Assembly (NCBI RefSeq): GCF_000150275.1
Contig: NW_002060943.1
Coordinates: forward strand, 9,332,209-9,396,208
Length of the DNA: 64,000 nucleotides
Origin: Trichoplax adhaerens
Taxonomy: Eukaryota; Placozoa; Uniplacotomia; Trichoplacea; Trichoplacidae
Reading direction: 5' to 3'
How positions within the stretch are numbered: position 1 is the first letter of the stretch; each line of letters opens with the position of its first letter. A model generated the notes under the pieces. It was not told the origin of the DNA. It did not search any database and worked only from the letters and a program-made list of their open reading frames with translations. Position numbers and translations under genes: made by a program. Below, in pieces: positions 1 to 21,700 of this stretch.

Positions 1-879
1 TATACAAATTGAATAAAGCTACAAGTCATGATACTTTCTACACAGTGTAAATAATATTACTAACTGCTCGTAATTTAGATTAGAGAGCGTAAACGAAGTT
101 CCAGCTTTACAATTAGTTTATTATCAGTACGAGAAGTACTATCAATTATAAGTCATCTAAATAATAGCTAAGATGGGAGACAGATTGCTCATATAATAAT
201 GCAGTATGCTCTGTACAATATAAATTTCAGTGCAATCGATTACTATAACTCTTTTATTGAGTAACACTTCTTAAAAATTAGAAGCTAGTGCATTAATAGT
301 TATAATGTGTCTTTGAGAATACTTGAAGATATATCAATTACAGAAATATATCAAGTATTTATTCTAAGGCAGATAAAATTCGATAGTAAATTGCTTGTAT
401 TATCAATACATCAAGCAGAATCTACAGAAACCTGAACTCGTTACAAGTAAACACTCCAACACCCATCAGTAATGTTATGCGCAAAGTCGACAATACTGTA
501 CAAAAATTATGATGGACAGGTTAACAGGTACACAATATCCAATAGCACATACTATACTGTATCGTCTATAAATTGCACAGCTACTGCTTTCCTACATCAA
601 TTACGAAATCTCACTGCCTTTGTTTAATAATTTATTATTTAATAATTTATTATTAACCGCATTAAACCGAATATAGTCTATTCTATAAACCATGGTTTTT
701 AGTTATATATATACACTTCAATTAGTAAATTTTTAACGCGGTCTTTTTTTCCTCCTTTCCAAGAATTTATCTCTAATTTTAAGAAATTTTCTCCACCGGA
801 TAGGATCATCCCATTTGCCTCTACATGATTAATTTGAGATAAAAATATATGTATACATTGCATTTCAAACATCAAATTC
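1..879. other. Left-edge non-coding stretch downstream of SQOR
   Basis: No convincing exon was found on either strand. It lies 3' of SQOR, so it should hold that gene's 3' UTR and some intergenic DNA. Around 624-655 there is a short AT-only direct repeat of the form taataatttatta, repeated with slight overlap. Nothing else stands out. Confidence 0.5.
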
Positions 880-3435
880 TTAATGCTGTATTACTAACTT
901 TACTAAGCCATTCCAGTATAGTTCAGGAAAATAGTCTCGTTGAAGTAGAAACAAACTTTTACGTTCCTATGATGAAAGTATTTTTTAATATATTGAAGTA
1001 GCTATGAATATAAGTTTAGCTAGTACGTATACATATAAATAAACAGATACATATAATATCATTGCTACCTTGGATTGATTAAAAGGAAATGTTTCTAATG
1101 GTTCAAAATTGTAGTCATATTCAGCAAAAAGTAACTTTTTGCTGCCAGTAAAAATGCCGCATGAGGCATAACCAGAATACTAAAGTCAAAAAATATACAA
1201 TTCTTTAACAATAGAAAATACGTTCTCAAACGGAAAATTTGACATTCTTACTGTAGCTTTTGGCTGCAGGCCAAGTAGAATACTCTCAATATTCTTTTGT
1301 AGAGCTTTCGCTTGCGCACCTACTGCACCAAGAGATCTACCAACACCACAACCAATACAGTCACCAATGCCAAAAACATTACCAAACTCCTTATGAATCA
1401 ATGTTTGCGCATCAACATTAAGCATTCCTTTCATATCAGCCAATTTACTATATCCAAGGACCTTAGGAGGAGCTAAAGGGGGGGCCACATATAGAAAATT
1501 AAACTGTATAACGATATAATAACCAAATATGTTAGCTCTGGCTTATTGATATGACAAATAAGTAAAAAATAGTGCAACGACTTTTACTTAAGATGATTTT
1601 AGTAATTTTATAGGATAAATTTTATTTGATCCGTGAATTGATATATATATATATATTAGCACTGTATAATATAATTATCTACACACACTAAGAAGCTAGA
1701 TATCTATTTTACCTTCATTTCAAGTTTGTCAGTAGATTCATTGTCTTCCTTCCTAAAAAACGCTAACTTTCGATCATCATCGACCTCAAGTAGATTGTAA
1801 CCTTTGTGAACAAGTACATTTTTCTGTTGACAAATTTCATCTAAGCGCTTCGAATACTTGTCAACCAGAAACAATTGCTCAAAAGGAGTAAACAGGTCTA
1901 TTTGTACTTTTGTTCTGGTTCCAGACTAATCAAATAGGAAATTGAATTTTAGCATCTAATAGATTAGTCTTTGCTGTAGTCTATATCTAGTCTATAAACC
2001 TTAAAGGGCGATTTAAAAATTAAATATACATGCATAAGGCCTTATGATAATATGCGTATCCATAAAACAAATTATTAAATTAAACTAACCTGGCGCAAAT
2101 AATCATCGACCAAATAGGCCATGCTAAGCGTCGTCGTATCGCAATTAACAGTAGACCTCGAACAAGCAAATAACCCTTCTCCGGACCGAAATTCTTGCAG
2201 TCTCTCATAAGTCTTAGCGACGTCATCAGTATCGTATATCGATGTAGCAGAACCATTTGCAACAGCTTCAACTAAACCTGTAATCTGTAATTTAAATGAA
2301 TTAAGATAGAGAAAATAACGTTAAGCATAACAACAAGATTAAAAAGTATCAGTTGCAATGAATAAATACTCTTAAACTATGCCGAATCCTGCATAATTGC
2401 AGTAGTAGTTGTATACTGTACTATAGTTAGCGTGTTCATCTTTTTAGGTCAATACTGTACGTGTATTTATTGTCCTTTATACAATATGTAATACCTGATC
2501 GAATTGAGGTTGTACTCCAACGGCAATAACCAAGTACTCGTATTTCACCTAAGGAATCATACACGTACAGTGCCAATGAAAGAAGAACTTAATCGAAAAT
2601 TATCCATAGCAATACAGTAACGATTAAGGTTAATCCAACAAGTTGGACCTGATGGCTAACTATCCCATTTTACAGTAGTGTATCTGTACTATAGAGGGTA
2701 ACAAAAAAATCTGTATGATCTGTACCGACTCCGATCTCGTACTTATACAGGATAATTATACGAGTCAGACGGTTCGGTTAATTCGGATCACTAATCCATA
2801 ATTGTAAATACATTGTAGCATATTTATCTTACCTTGTCGCCATCTTCCGTAAAGATACAATTATTATCAGGATCAAACCGAGCAGCTGCAGTTTTTAACC
2901 ACTCACATCCGTAAGGTAATACTTTCCTCGTTGGCAGCTGAGATCGACTGGAAACTTTTATTCCGCAACTGATCATTGGCCATAAGCTCCGATAGTAATG
3001 ATACTATATGAAATTGACGTTAAAAGAATATTTCTTGTTGAATCATTTCTCTAATTTTGCAACTATCACACTAGATAATTTAGGCGTGTAATATAATCTA
3101 TTGCCTTGACTAATTTAAAACTGAACAATTGCAATATAGTTTTACTTCTCGTTTAATAACAACATTTATCCATCTACCTCAGATGGTTCCACAATCCAAA
3201 CGGTTCCAGCGCCAAACTTCTTAGTCAAAGTAGAAGCTACAGTAATTCCTCCACTGCCACCACCAACAATCAAGAATTTGGCGTTAAATTCTCCATGCTT
3301 TATGAGACTAGTTGTAATATTTCTACATTTGAGCGCTTGCAATTTACTAATTGACGTTGCGCCTTGGAGACAACTTACATTTAGCTTCAAGTAATGAAGC
3401 GATGAACGAAACATGTTAAATGAGTCAGCGAGCAC
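880..3435 (-). CDS. SQOR: Sulfide:quinone oxidoreductase, mitochondrial
   Basis: The product would be the inner-membrane flavoprotein that oxidises hydrogen sulfide and passes electrons to ubiquinone. Eight exons join in phase: 3178-3435, 2833-3003, 2495-2548, 2090-2284, 1713-1925, 1252-1503, 1069-1179 and 880-966. They give 446 aa, close to the human 450. The N-terminus is basic and hydroxylated, as in a mitochondrial presequence. A Rossmann FAD motif GGGSGG sits near residues 58-63, followed by IVEPSE and the HYYRSLWPM block. A second FAD motif FGIGDC is in exon 6. Both redox cysteines expected in animal SQOR are present: Cys209 in STVNC and Cys388 in YASCG. A later Met (codon at 3412-3414, MFRSS) is an equally good start. 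The gene lies in tandem behind NTAQ1. Family identity is very likely; activity is inferred from the conserved residues. Confidence 0.95.
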
Positions 3436-4699
3436 ACGTACAGTACGAATACCGAATTAAATTCTCATTACTTTAATGACAAATGTTACTTTCTGTTATC
3501 AAAGCGCTGTACTACGGACTCTTCCAAGTTGTAATTATATCGCCTTCATCAACAAAAAATGTCTCAAAAGATCTTTTAGCTATGCAATACTTACAGCACT
3601 GTATAGTTTAATTACTGTGCTGTATATATTGACGGTACTGTACTACTTTACATGTCCTGTTCTGTACTGTATTTTTCTCTTTAGTAGTCCCTGAACGATA
3701 CTGTACAGTATACACTACTGTAAGGTTTTCTCTCCCACAGTACTGCACAGTATGATACCGCATGAAATTCTGATTACATCATGCTACACAGCGCGGGTAC
3801 TGGCTAGCAGTTTTGGAAGGTATTGCCCACAAATCTTCATTTTAAAATCATATCATTTGCAGAGGTCTGCCATTGCATAATAATAGACAGATTAATAATC
3901 TTCATTGGCCATTTGTTTTTTAATTGAAAAATATCACAATTTAGGGTGGCGCAAACTCGATTTCGCACTCCCTTTAACCCTCCTAAAAATTTTTAGACCC
4001 ATCGATTTTCCATCGTACATTGTGAAGCCTGGTGTCTTTGATCAACTATCTTATGAACACAAATCACCGTTTGTACCCTCCAATTTAATGGATACTAAAC
4101 AGCTTCCTCTACAACTCTATTCAAAATATTTTGCATAAATTGCTTTGCTGACTGCAGTTTATACAGTTTATAATACAGTACATACTGATAAGCTGCAAAC
4201 CCTTGAAATTAGGCCATCACCACAGATGAAGAAGAATCTTATTCATTTTTTACTGAATAGCTGTGCTGGAGCAGCTAAATTCCTATTCTTACTGTACGGT
4301 GTAATTAAGCTACTGCACTGAAGTATGCCTTGCATGTACTAAACCTTTTAGCAATCTCCTGGCGCATGAGACTGCCTTCTACTTATTCTAGTCCATTATT
4401 AGAAATTCAATGTGCATTCAAGAAACTAAAGGAACTAATATCGTACGATTAAACAGATGTACTTACAACAAATGCCATATTGGCTAATGATCATATCGTC
4501 AGACATAGTTATGCAAGTACAATATTTTATTAGATTAAACTAGATCAAATAATACGTAGACATGTATACTAGGTGATATCTAGTACTGTACAAATAAATG
4601 TATACTCATGAGACACGAAGAAACAGTTACTTCTATTTTATCGCATCGATTTAATCATGTTTCTAGCTACTGCATCAATACAGTGCGTATAATAATTAT
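3436..4699. other. SQOR upstream region and NTAQ1 3' flank
   Basis: About 1.26 kb separates the SQOR start from the NTAQ1 stop. The first 320 bases (to about 3750) hold scattered TGTAC-type palindromes such as atactgtacagtat near 3700. An open frame of 77 codons on the plus strand at 3905-4138 shows no family resemblance or splice context, and I do not call it a gene. Confidence 0.5.
3590..3755. repeat. TGTAC-type palindromic repeats upstream of SQOR
   Basis: A loose cluster of ctgta, gtactgtac, tactgtacagta and cagtactg segments. It is sparser than the arrays in the three head-to-head gaps but made of the same core. It lies 160-320 bp upstream of the SQOR start codon, so it may be in the promoter. 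Confidence 0.6.
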
Positions 4700-7096
4700 T
4701 TAATCCGATCTAAAAAAATGTAAAAAATTTTCATAATTTAATATCTGTCCGGGTACTGATGTCAATTCCATCTTAATGAATTGCGGTAAATTCATGGAGC
4801 AGTCTGCAGCGTATAATAAAAGAGAACGACAACATATTATATGCCTACTGGCGAAAGATTGTTTAATATCCTATTTTACTTCAGTAAATTTGGCAGGTAA
4901 GACAGATTTAAGAATTTGAACACCTTTGAATACTCTGATACCTTTTGTAAAGATTGGTGGATATGGAGGTGGAGCTTTGAGGTAGGTATTGCTATCTTTT
5001 GTAGTTTTCATATGAGAGCGATCGGAAGCAAAAGTCTCCAAGAAATCTAAAGCTGGAATCACTCGAAAAAGCCTACAGTGATACGTTTGGAAACGCTAGT
5101 GAGACTATTGTTAGCAATCGTAACGATTTAAATATATACAGTCTAACCAGACTAATGTTGTAAACATAGAATATTAGGTAATTTAGAAAATCAAAATTAC
5201 GTTAGAATGCTATTTTAGACTTTACACTCAAAAAGTATGCAACCAGTTCAAGATATCATACTCGTCAGTTGAAAATGTATCTTCAACGCTCTAGGATAGT
5301 ACCTTTGAAATTGCTTCTGTAACTCATCATCAGGCCTTAAGCCATGTGTAACATAATCGTAAAACGTACACGGAAACTGCAATTGCGAATCGAAGTCGAA
5401 CACTGAGACTAAATTAGAGGCTTTTCGTATCAGTATTACGTGATAGTCCTGAATTAGAATTGAGGTGATAATGTTAGAAGGAAGATCGAAATTTTACATG
5501 GCAAATAATGGCATCACATGTATGCTTATAATTGTTATAGCCTATTGAATAAATAATTAAAGCAAAACTAGCTAGACAAGCTTTAACTACCCAAACAATC
5601 AGGCCGTTTTCTTTATCACTCGCTTGCTGCTTCCATAAGGCTACCTAAACAAGATTTAGCACTATTTAAAATTGCATAGTAACCTAAACTAGTACAAAAC
5701 GGCATCCTAATTCTAAAGGAAACGATTGATAGATATCAATACGAGATAATTTTCCATTATTGCATAGCTTCCTTAACGATATGTTGAATGACAACTTTGC
5801 TTAATCATGTTATAATCTAATCCAAATAAATAAATTGACAACAAGAGGGAACTGGATAACACTGAAGTTTGATATAAATGCATGTGTTAATTGAAAACGA
5901 CTGGGAGTGACGGATTCACCAAATTAATAAATAATGCATTTGGTTTAAGAAATATCCTACGTAAGCCATATTAGTGCCGTAAATGTTTACTGATTCATAA
6001 TGCATCAGAAGACCAACTTTAGCCAAGTGTGCTAAGAAACTTTTGCACTAGCCGGGGGTCTAACACATTATTAACACACCGAAAAAAAAAACTCTTTACT
6101 GTAACTGCAACAAAGCATCAGTACCGTCACCGGGAATAACGGAAAATTAGTCTACCAAATATTGTTCAATACAAATACGCAGTATTAAATTAAAATTTAC
6201 TGTATGCAAAATATCGCGAACGGGATATTCTATTAGTAATAAGCAGTAATTATGACTACAGTGATATTATTATCAAACATGCTATGGCACCCGGTACTGT
6301 AATGGGAATCAATACCGTTTTATTATCGTTCGATATGAAAACGGCGTAGAACTCTTGTATGACAGCCTTTGATGATTGTTGAATTCGTTCACATAACTTC
6401 CATACATTTTCTTCACTGCAAAATATATCCCAAAAAATAGATGTCAATTTCATATACAACATGCATGTAAGCAGTACACGTTAATAATAACAATAACGTA
6501 TAATCTCGATATCATCATTCATCAATTACGAGAGATAAAATAACACTTCTTGGCTAACAAAAACATCCGGTTTGAACATTGATACCTACCCGCACAGCAA
6601 GCCGTGCGAATGATATTTCTTATAATATTAGTTGATGATCGATTGGGTGTGCATTCTCTATTTTACAGACTCATTATTATTATAATTATTAAAGTATGGC
6701 ATAGTATGAAAGGATATGCCACGAATTTGATCAAAATCGATAGGTATGGATAAAGGCCGATCGTAGCTATACGTACATAGCTGACAGTCAGCTGGGATAC
6801 GTATATGATATGATATACTATCTTAATTGAGCCTCTTTTCCTTGTAACTGATGATTTAGAATGACTAAAGTCTACTAAGTGTTGATAATAAACTGAAGGC
6901 ATTCTGTAATCAAAGCTAGGCGCTGCAGACTACACTTTAAGACTAGGTGTTTCTATACTGTACACCAAAAACGAGCACCAATTAACTTAGTCTAGAAACG
7001 AATGGCTGCCATTCCAACCATTGTAACTATCACAACTCACCAATAATATGGAGTGTAATCACAAATAATTCCTTCAAACGTTCGTTGCAATGTCAT
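4700..7096 (-). CDS. NTAQ1: Protein N-terminal glutamine amidohydrolase
   Basis: This enzyme deamidates N-terminal Gln to Glu in the Arg/N-degron pathway. Six exons join in phase: 7041-7096, 6316-6415, 5591-5644, 5303-5448, 4942-5072 and 4700-4803. They encode 196 aa; human NTAQ1 has 205. Family landmarks appear in order: the [11 protein letters not shown] block, [36 protein letters not shown] and MNLPQFI. The Cys-His-Asp triad maps to Cys19, His73 and Asp88. The Cys19 codon is split: exon 1 ends in TG and exon 2 begins with T. The longest open frame in the last coding region would read past the real donor at 4941. Splicing to 4700-4803 restores the family's C-terminus. It is head-to-head with SIN3, with 1.26 kb between the starts. 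Confidence 0.95.
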
Positions 7097-7196
7097 ACCA
7101 AGTATACTGTACATACAAATAATTAATTCATCAATACATGAAACTCAATATAGTAACAGGACTCTAATTCGTATGGAGTGTGCTGGCAAAAGATAT

Positions 7197-7580
7197 GAAA
7201 TACTGTACAGTGCATAGTACAGTAATCTACAGTACATGCTACCGTGAAGTATGTCCTGTAGTACAGTACAGTATTGTAGCGTTCCTTTTACGTACAGTAC
7301 AGTACAGTACAGTACAGTACTGTACTGTACTGTAGACCTGAGTGTATTGTACTGTACACATTCGTTTTTACAAAATCCTACCGTACTGTACGTACTGTAC
7401 AGTATAAAAGAAAACAAAGACAAACATCACAAAAATTGTACTGACAAATAGTGACCATGCAGTGTACAGTACTGTACAGTACTGTATCAAAACCTGTACA
7501 GTACAGTACTGTACAGTATTGTACAGTATGCTACCGTACTGTACTGTACACTGTACACTGTAAAGGAGAAACTGCTAGCA
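7197..7580. repeat. Dense TGTAC/GTACA palindromic array
   Basis: Roughly 380 bp are largely built from overlapping gtac, tgtac and gtaca steps, for example agtacagtacagtactgtac near 7303-7323. The core is its own reverse complement, so both strands read alike and produce misleading open frames rich in Tyr, Cys, Thr and Val. The steps are spaced irregularly, and the array is not a strict tandem repeat. Confidence 0.85.
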
Positions 7581-8329
7581 AAAGCAATGTCACTATTTAC
7601 GATGATTTACGCGAGCAAAAACTCACTATCTAGCCTCAGGATGAAACAACACAAGTGACATTACTTTTTGTACGGTACAGTACTGAGTACTGTAGCAACA
7701 TCCGAACACAAACACCGATTTTTAAATTAAAAATATATAAATTTTTTGCGTACATGATAGTCAAGGTAAATTCATACGGTGCTGCTGCTGGATTTCCTGG
7801 AAGAGACTCGAACTTACTACTATCGCTTCTATTTCTACCTGACTAGAAGATCATCTGGTACTTCAGGTATTATAAATCCGTACATTTAGATATTTTATAG
7901 CTTTCTGCCAGATTTTTTCCATTCATTGCATCCAAAGCCAATTTAAAACGATATAGACATAATGGGATATATTCTGTTCATACGTACAAGTTTTCATATT
8001 GGATGCTAAATTCTTGGATAGGAAACCAAACCTAGTTCAGGACTCGAGTGTATATACAGTATAGTACAATACAACTTATTGAACAAGTACTTGAAGGGCA
8101 GTAACACATTGTACGCTATAATACAGTATATAACATGAAAACAGCTAAAATTATACTGTAATCTACTTACATTGCACCATATTCGTTCATTTAGCTACTA
8201 CTCTACTGTATGTTTCAAACTTTTTAGTCCACTAACTTGACTTGTTACGCTATCTCTTGCCCGGTGGCTGTATTTTGAGCTTGTACTTTTTTCGAAAATG
8301 TTTTAGGTAAGACAGATTACCTGACTAGC

Positions 8330-8355
8330 GGCGGTAATCGGTAATCGGTAATCGC
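8330..8355 (+). repeat. Three tandem ggtaatc heptamers before the SIN3 ATG
   Basis: The sequence reads ggcggtaatc-ggtaatc-ggtaatc-gct and then ATG at 8357. It would lie in the SIN3 5' leader or at the transcription start. It may be a regulatory repeat or a simple slippage product. Confidence 0.7.
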
Positions 8356-8356
8356 T

Positions 8357-16996
<8,640 letters not shown>

Positions 16997-18724
16997 TTTT
17001 CTGAAGCCCTTAAGATAGAATATTAGATATTCTAATGCACTATTGTATTCGTTATATTAAAAAATCCTGTTCGCAAGAAACATTTCCTCGATTATTAATT
17101 CCGATTTCTATAAACTTTTGAGGCGCTATTTTGCTTGAAAATATTATAGCCTATGTAAATCAGAAGAGTTTAGTCTCTTTACTGTTATATGGAATGTACA
17201 GTTTTGTTCTTCGATAATTATTTACGTGACAGCTAACAAAAGTGCCATTGTAATTGATTTTTGTTTCCTGATACCGTTGAATAACAAACTAGTAATGTAT
17301 CTAGATTTAAGTCTCAGTACTTGAGAGAGATATTTAAATGTAAGCATCACTGGATAGTATTAATTGTTTCCAGCTATGATCAATTTCAATTGGCTATGCA
17401 ATATGGTGATCTTTAGCTACTATTTACCAGTATTTCTGAGGCCTTATACGGCCATATAAATTTCGATAAAAATAACTGGCGACTGCAAAATGCAGATCTA
17501 TGGAATAATAAATATTTGAAGCTCAATAAAAGTTTCTCTAACAGTTAACTTATTATGGCTAGAAATTTACCTTAACAACCTGTACTATATATATATAATA
17601 CTATATAATGAATATAAGTTTATCCACAAGGTTATGGATTCTTGATTAGGATTTCGTTTACGATCAAGCTAGTACTGTATTTGATGATGTGTCGTAGCGA
17701 AGTAGTAGTTCATTGTATTCGTAGTAAATAACGTTGCGTTCGGATTAACGTATTTGCCACAATTTGTAAAAATGTATAACCATCGACCGAAAGAAACTAT
17801 CATGACATATGATCTTGTAGTCGTTAGAATTCCATGATACGGTACTATTCTCATTACTATAAAGCAACTGATCAATGAAGTACATGGTGCCTAAATACCC
17901 TACTGAAACATGCATAGACGGATTCCTTCAATATAATTCTATGTGTCGATATATGTATTTTTGTAAGTATGCTAATGATAAATTATAACTAGCTCATCTC
18001 TAGTTTAATTAAGCGCTGTAATATAGATAATCGTATAAAACTATACCTACTTAGTAAATTTAAGAGTATTAACACCAAATTTAAAAATATGGTAAATATA
18101 TCGTGAATGTAATAAGATTATATGATAAGTATGTAGAGTATGCGTTATTGTACTTAAATAGACCTTTTGACATCTAGACTGTATCAATGAGTGTATCCGA
18201 TAATACAATGTAAACATTAAACCACTTTAATTTGATTGATGTTATGACCAGTTAATAGAGTACAATATTATGCCGGATATCAATGACATACAGTATACAC
18301 GTTTTGAATGTTTTCGAAATTTACATTTTTGAATATTTCACATATCCTGTAATCTATAGTGTATGTCGCTAGGAAATCTCTCATATAGCATAAATGATTT
18401 AAATCGCAGGCAATATACAGGACGTAGTCCATATCTGTATCGTTAGGAAATTTCGCACACGTTCGAATAGTGACTTATCTAAGCATTGGTAGAATTGATG
18501 GCAAGCTGAGATAACTTTACAAGACCACTTAATTAGGTATAAATTTATCTTAACTAAAATTAATTTCCTGTACAATTAAATTCCGATATTATTGATATTA
18601 TTCTTATTATAAACTTTACAAACGAGTAGAAATTGTTACAAACATTAAAAATTGTTGCTACTTTAGTAGTACAAAATATAAGAGAAAAAATGAATCAACC
18701 GACTTAAATAGAGCGAAATTAATA
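16997..18724. other. Tail-to-tail gap between SIN3 and EPG5
   Basis: A 1.7 kb AT-rich stretch expected to hold both 3' UTRs. Plus-strand aataaa-like signals occur near 17505-17530. It has no exon and almost none of the TGTAC palindromes that fill the head-to-head gaps. Confidence 0.6.
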
Positions 18725-21700
18725 TCACGAAGCATATGAATATTGCTGAATTATACCCAAGTATAAATTATCAGGATAAAATTTCTTGACCAGTTTTGTT
18801 AAAAGTTCATAACACTGGGGCAAAGCATTTTTGGAATCTAGTATGTATTTACTTGTATCGCATACAATATTTTTTACAGTAGTATATTCCTTATTCTTCT
18901 GTAAAGCCTCAAATTTTCTGAGCATTTGCACCGCATGAGTGCTTGGTTCAACCGCTCCAGTTTGCATTACTTGCTTGCTATTTTTACCCGTTCGATATCT
19001 CACAGAATCTCCAATAGCACCTTCACCGGTTGGTTCCTTTCTCAAAACAACCGTTTTTGTTACTGCACTAACAGGCATTTGTGATTCTAAGTAAATTGCG
19101 AGTGCTTTTGCTGTTAAACGAAAACTAAAACAAAGTAACAACGTCATCATATGATCCGAAAATCAAATATATCGCATATATTATAGCCTTACCTTAACGA
19201 TAAGTTTGATTTTTTCCCTAATCCAATTGCCCCTAAAATGCCAGACGATGATCGATCTTCGGCAACACTGTACAATTGAGAGATAAATTTTCGCAAAATA
19301 GCGATAACCTCAGGCTCATCACCACCATATTGTATTTGACGAATAATTAATTCCAAAATTTTTGCCCAAATAAGTAAACCTTTGGATTCAATCTCCTTTC
19401 TAAACAACATTAAATAAAGACAAGTTATATCAGTATAAATTTCGATAAAGTGACTTAGCAAATTCGTTTAGAATTATAACTATTGGACTATGAGATTCAC
19501 GTTAATTTCGTATTCCCATTCCAATTTGTCAATATTTCTAGACGAAGCCGCTCATCTTGAATGTTTCGACAAAGTGGTAGCTGCTGCAAGATATGCCCAT
19601 AAAGGGTTAAAAAAGCACAGTTTTTGAGGCACTGAGAAATAAATTCATCAAGATTAAGCTCCGGGACAATCAAATGCCTATACACCAAAGACCATCCTCC
19701 AATTAAATCGTTACCGCTGTCAATAGCAATCTTTAGTTGGTTAAAATAGCCCCCAATTAATGACTCCACCATTCCTACCATTAAACGTACAGACGCTAAA
19801 GTCTGCGTTGCGGCAGTAATACAGGCTAGCTGTAAATCAAGGTAGCAACTGTTATTCATAAACTTTAACACCTGTTCGGAAAATCCTATAGAGTAGTCAT
19901 TTTTTGAAGAGCACTGATTAAATAGCCTTAAAAATTCACTTAATAGCGTTGTCAATTCCCAACTAAAATCACTTCGAGCGTTAGATACTCCCGTAATTCT
20001 TTCGATAGTGGAAAGTAAAGCTATTATAGCGTTATTGTATTTCTTTGCTGGCATTACATCTTGCATGGTGCAAGTGCATAATAATTTAATAATACAACGA
20101 ATATAAGAAACCCGTTTCTCAGAAATTTCTTCAAGAGATTCATTGCAACTATCCTTATAAAAACCAGCAACAATTTGCATTAATCTTGTTGTTAAATGAA
20201 TACCAGATAACTCATCCAAAATTTCAATAGGTGAACAGCGAGAGTGAAATATTTTAATAATGTCACTGTAAGTTTGAAAGTTAATTAGGTGCCAGTCATA
20301 ATTTTCAGCAGTTTGTAGTAGTCGAGTCATTTCACCTCTTTTACTGGCTAAAGTACCCTTATCCAGAGAGTAAAGAATCAAAATCTTTAATAGTTGTTCG
20401 TGTAATTTAATGAAATCGCTAGTATTTAAATTTCCCCTCGCTCTCTCAATCACAGTCGACCAATTGATTTCGGAGCAAATGCTTCCGACAAATGTAATTG
20501 ATTGCCTTTCAAGTGTACGTGAAACTGACAACATAGATTCCATAACAGATAAATCAGGTTTAAATATGGACCACTGCACATTAATAAAGGTCTCATGGTA
20601 CACATTCAAAACCAAATCTGGAGTACACGGAGAAGAATTAATGTAATAGAACTTCCAAAGCAGATTGATAATAGCTTCTTGTCCGAATGGTCTGTCCTGG
20701 TATTCGTCAAGAAGTAGTCGAGTTAGAGTCAAGAACAATCGAGTCATTGTTAACCCTGGTACCAAACTGGTATTGTTCCATGGACATGCTAACTTGGTAT
20801 CTTCAGAATTTTTAATTACACAGATCCATGGTTCAAAGAACATGGTTAGACAAGACCAGGTGTCTGTAATTGAAATTACTGAATTTGATGCACCATCTTG
20901 CCTCGCAGATTTTGAAATGAATGTGCTAAAGAGATTCTCAAAAAATTTTTGCAGTAGGTTTAAATAAATAGTCCAATTATCGTAAAAGCTATTACAAGTA
21001 ATGATACGGTGAGAATCAGCATTTACTAATACCATTGGAGTATTAAGGCGAATGTCCAAAAAAAACACAGCAAGCCAGTCGATTACTTGCTTAAGTTCGT
21101 CCCATCGTAAACACGACAGAAAGCTTTTGGAATCAACTTCCATAACAATTGTATCAATAAAGTCAGATAAACAATGGGGATTTAATTTTTTTACCTTGCA
21201 GTTAGCAAGAACCAATTTTAACGATTCTGCGAAATGATCCGGAAATTGGTGTTCTAGCATGAACTTAAAATTCATGCTGTGATATCGAAACAGACCAATA
21301 TCTCTTTCAGAAGGATTCACACCACAAGCCACTAGACCATTAACTATAACTTCTAGGAGACGTGATCTTTCCGAAAGCATCGGGTGGCCACTGAGCCATT
21401 TTGAAATGTCGAATCTAGCCAAAAATAATTCAGCTTCTGAACTTCCAATAGCATTGACCATTTGTAATATTGATGAATACATTGCAACGATTCGATTAGG
21501 TAACACATTCGGTGAAAAATAGGCAGCTACAGCAGAAGCTTTGCCAGGATGCTGAATCGCGAAGGACAAGAGGGATTCCATTTCGGCAGGATTATTGTGT
21601 ATGAATTGCTATAGTATAAAACAAGTATAGATGGAAACATATTTATAGATACAAAGTTAAGACAAGACCCATACAAATATGAGAAAGAGCGTAAATAATC

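Larger units (their letters stand above)
7097..8356. promoter_or_regulatory. Divergent promoter region between NTAQ1 and SIN3
   Basis: This is the only DNA between the two start codons, so it should hold both promoters. It contains the dense palindromic array at 7197-7580, a smaller group at 7672-7695, and a ggtaatc triplet directly before the SIN3 ATG. Promoter function is inferred from position only. Confidence 0.6.

Noticed and set aside
3905-4138. Plus-strand frame of 77 codons between SQOR and NTAQ1
   Set aside because: No domain, no supporting splice context, and a length that is not unusual by chance.
7197-7580. CRISPR array
   Set aside because: Spacing is irregular, there are no uniform spacers, the repeat is a short palindrome, and the genome is eukaryotic.
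7145-7633. Overlapping open frames with TVQYSTVLYC-like repeats
   Set aside because: Same repeat artefact as in the other arrays, and no family similarity.
20410-21237. Plus-strand open frames inside the large EPG5 exon
   Set aside because: They are antisense shadows of a long conserved coding exon.
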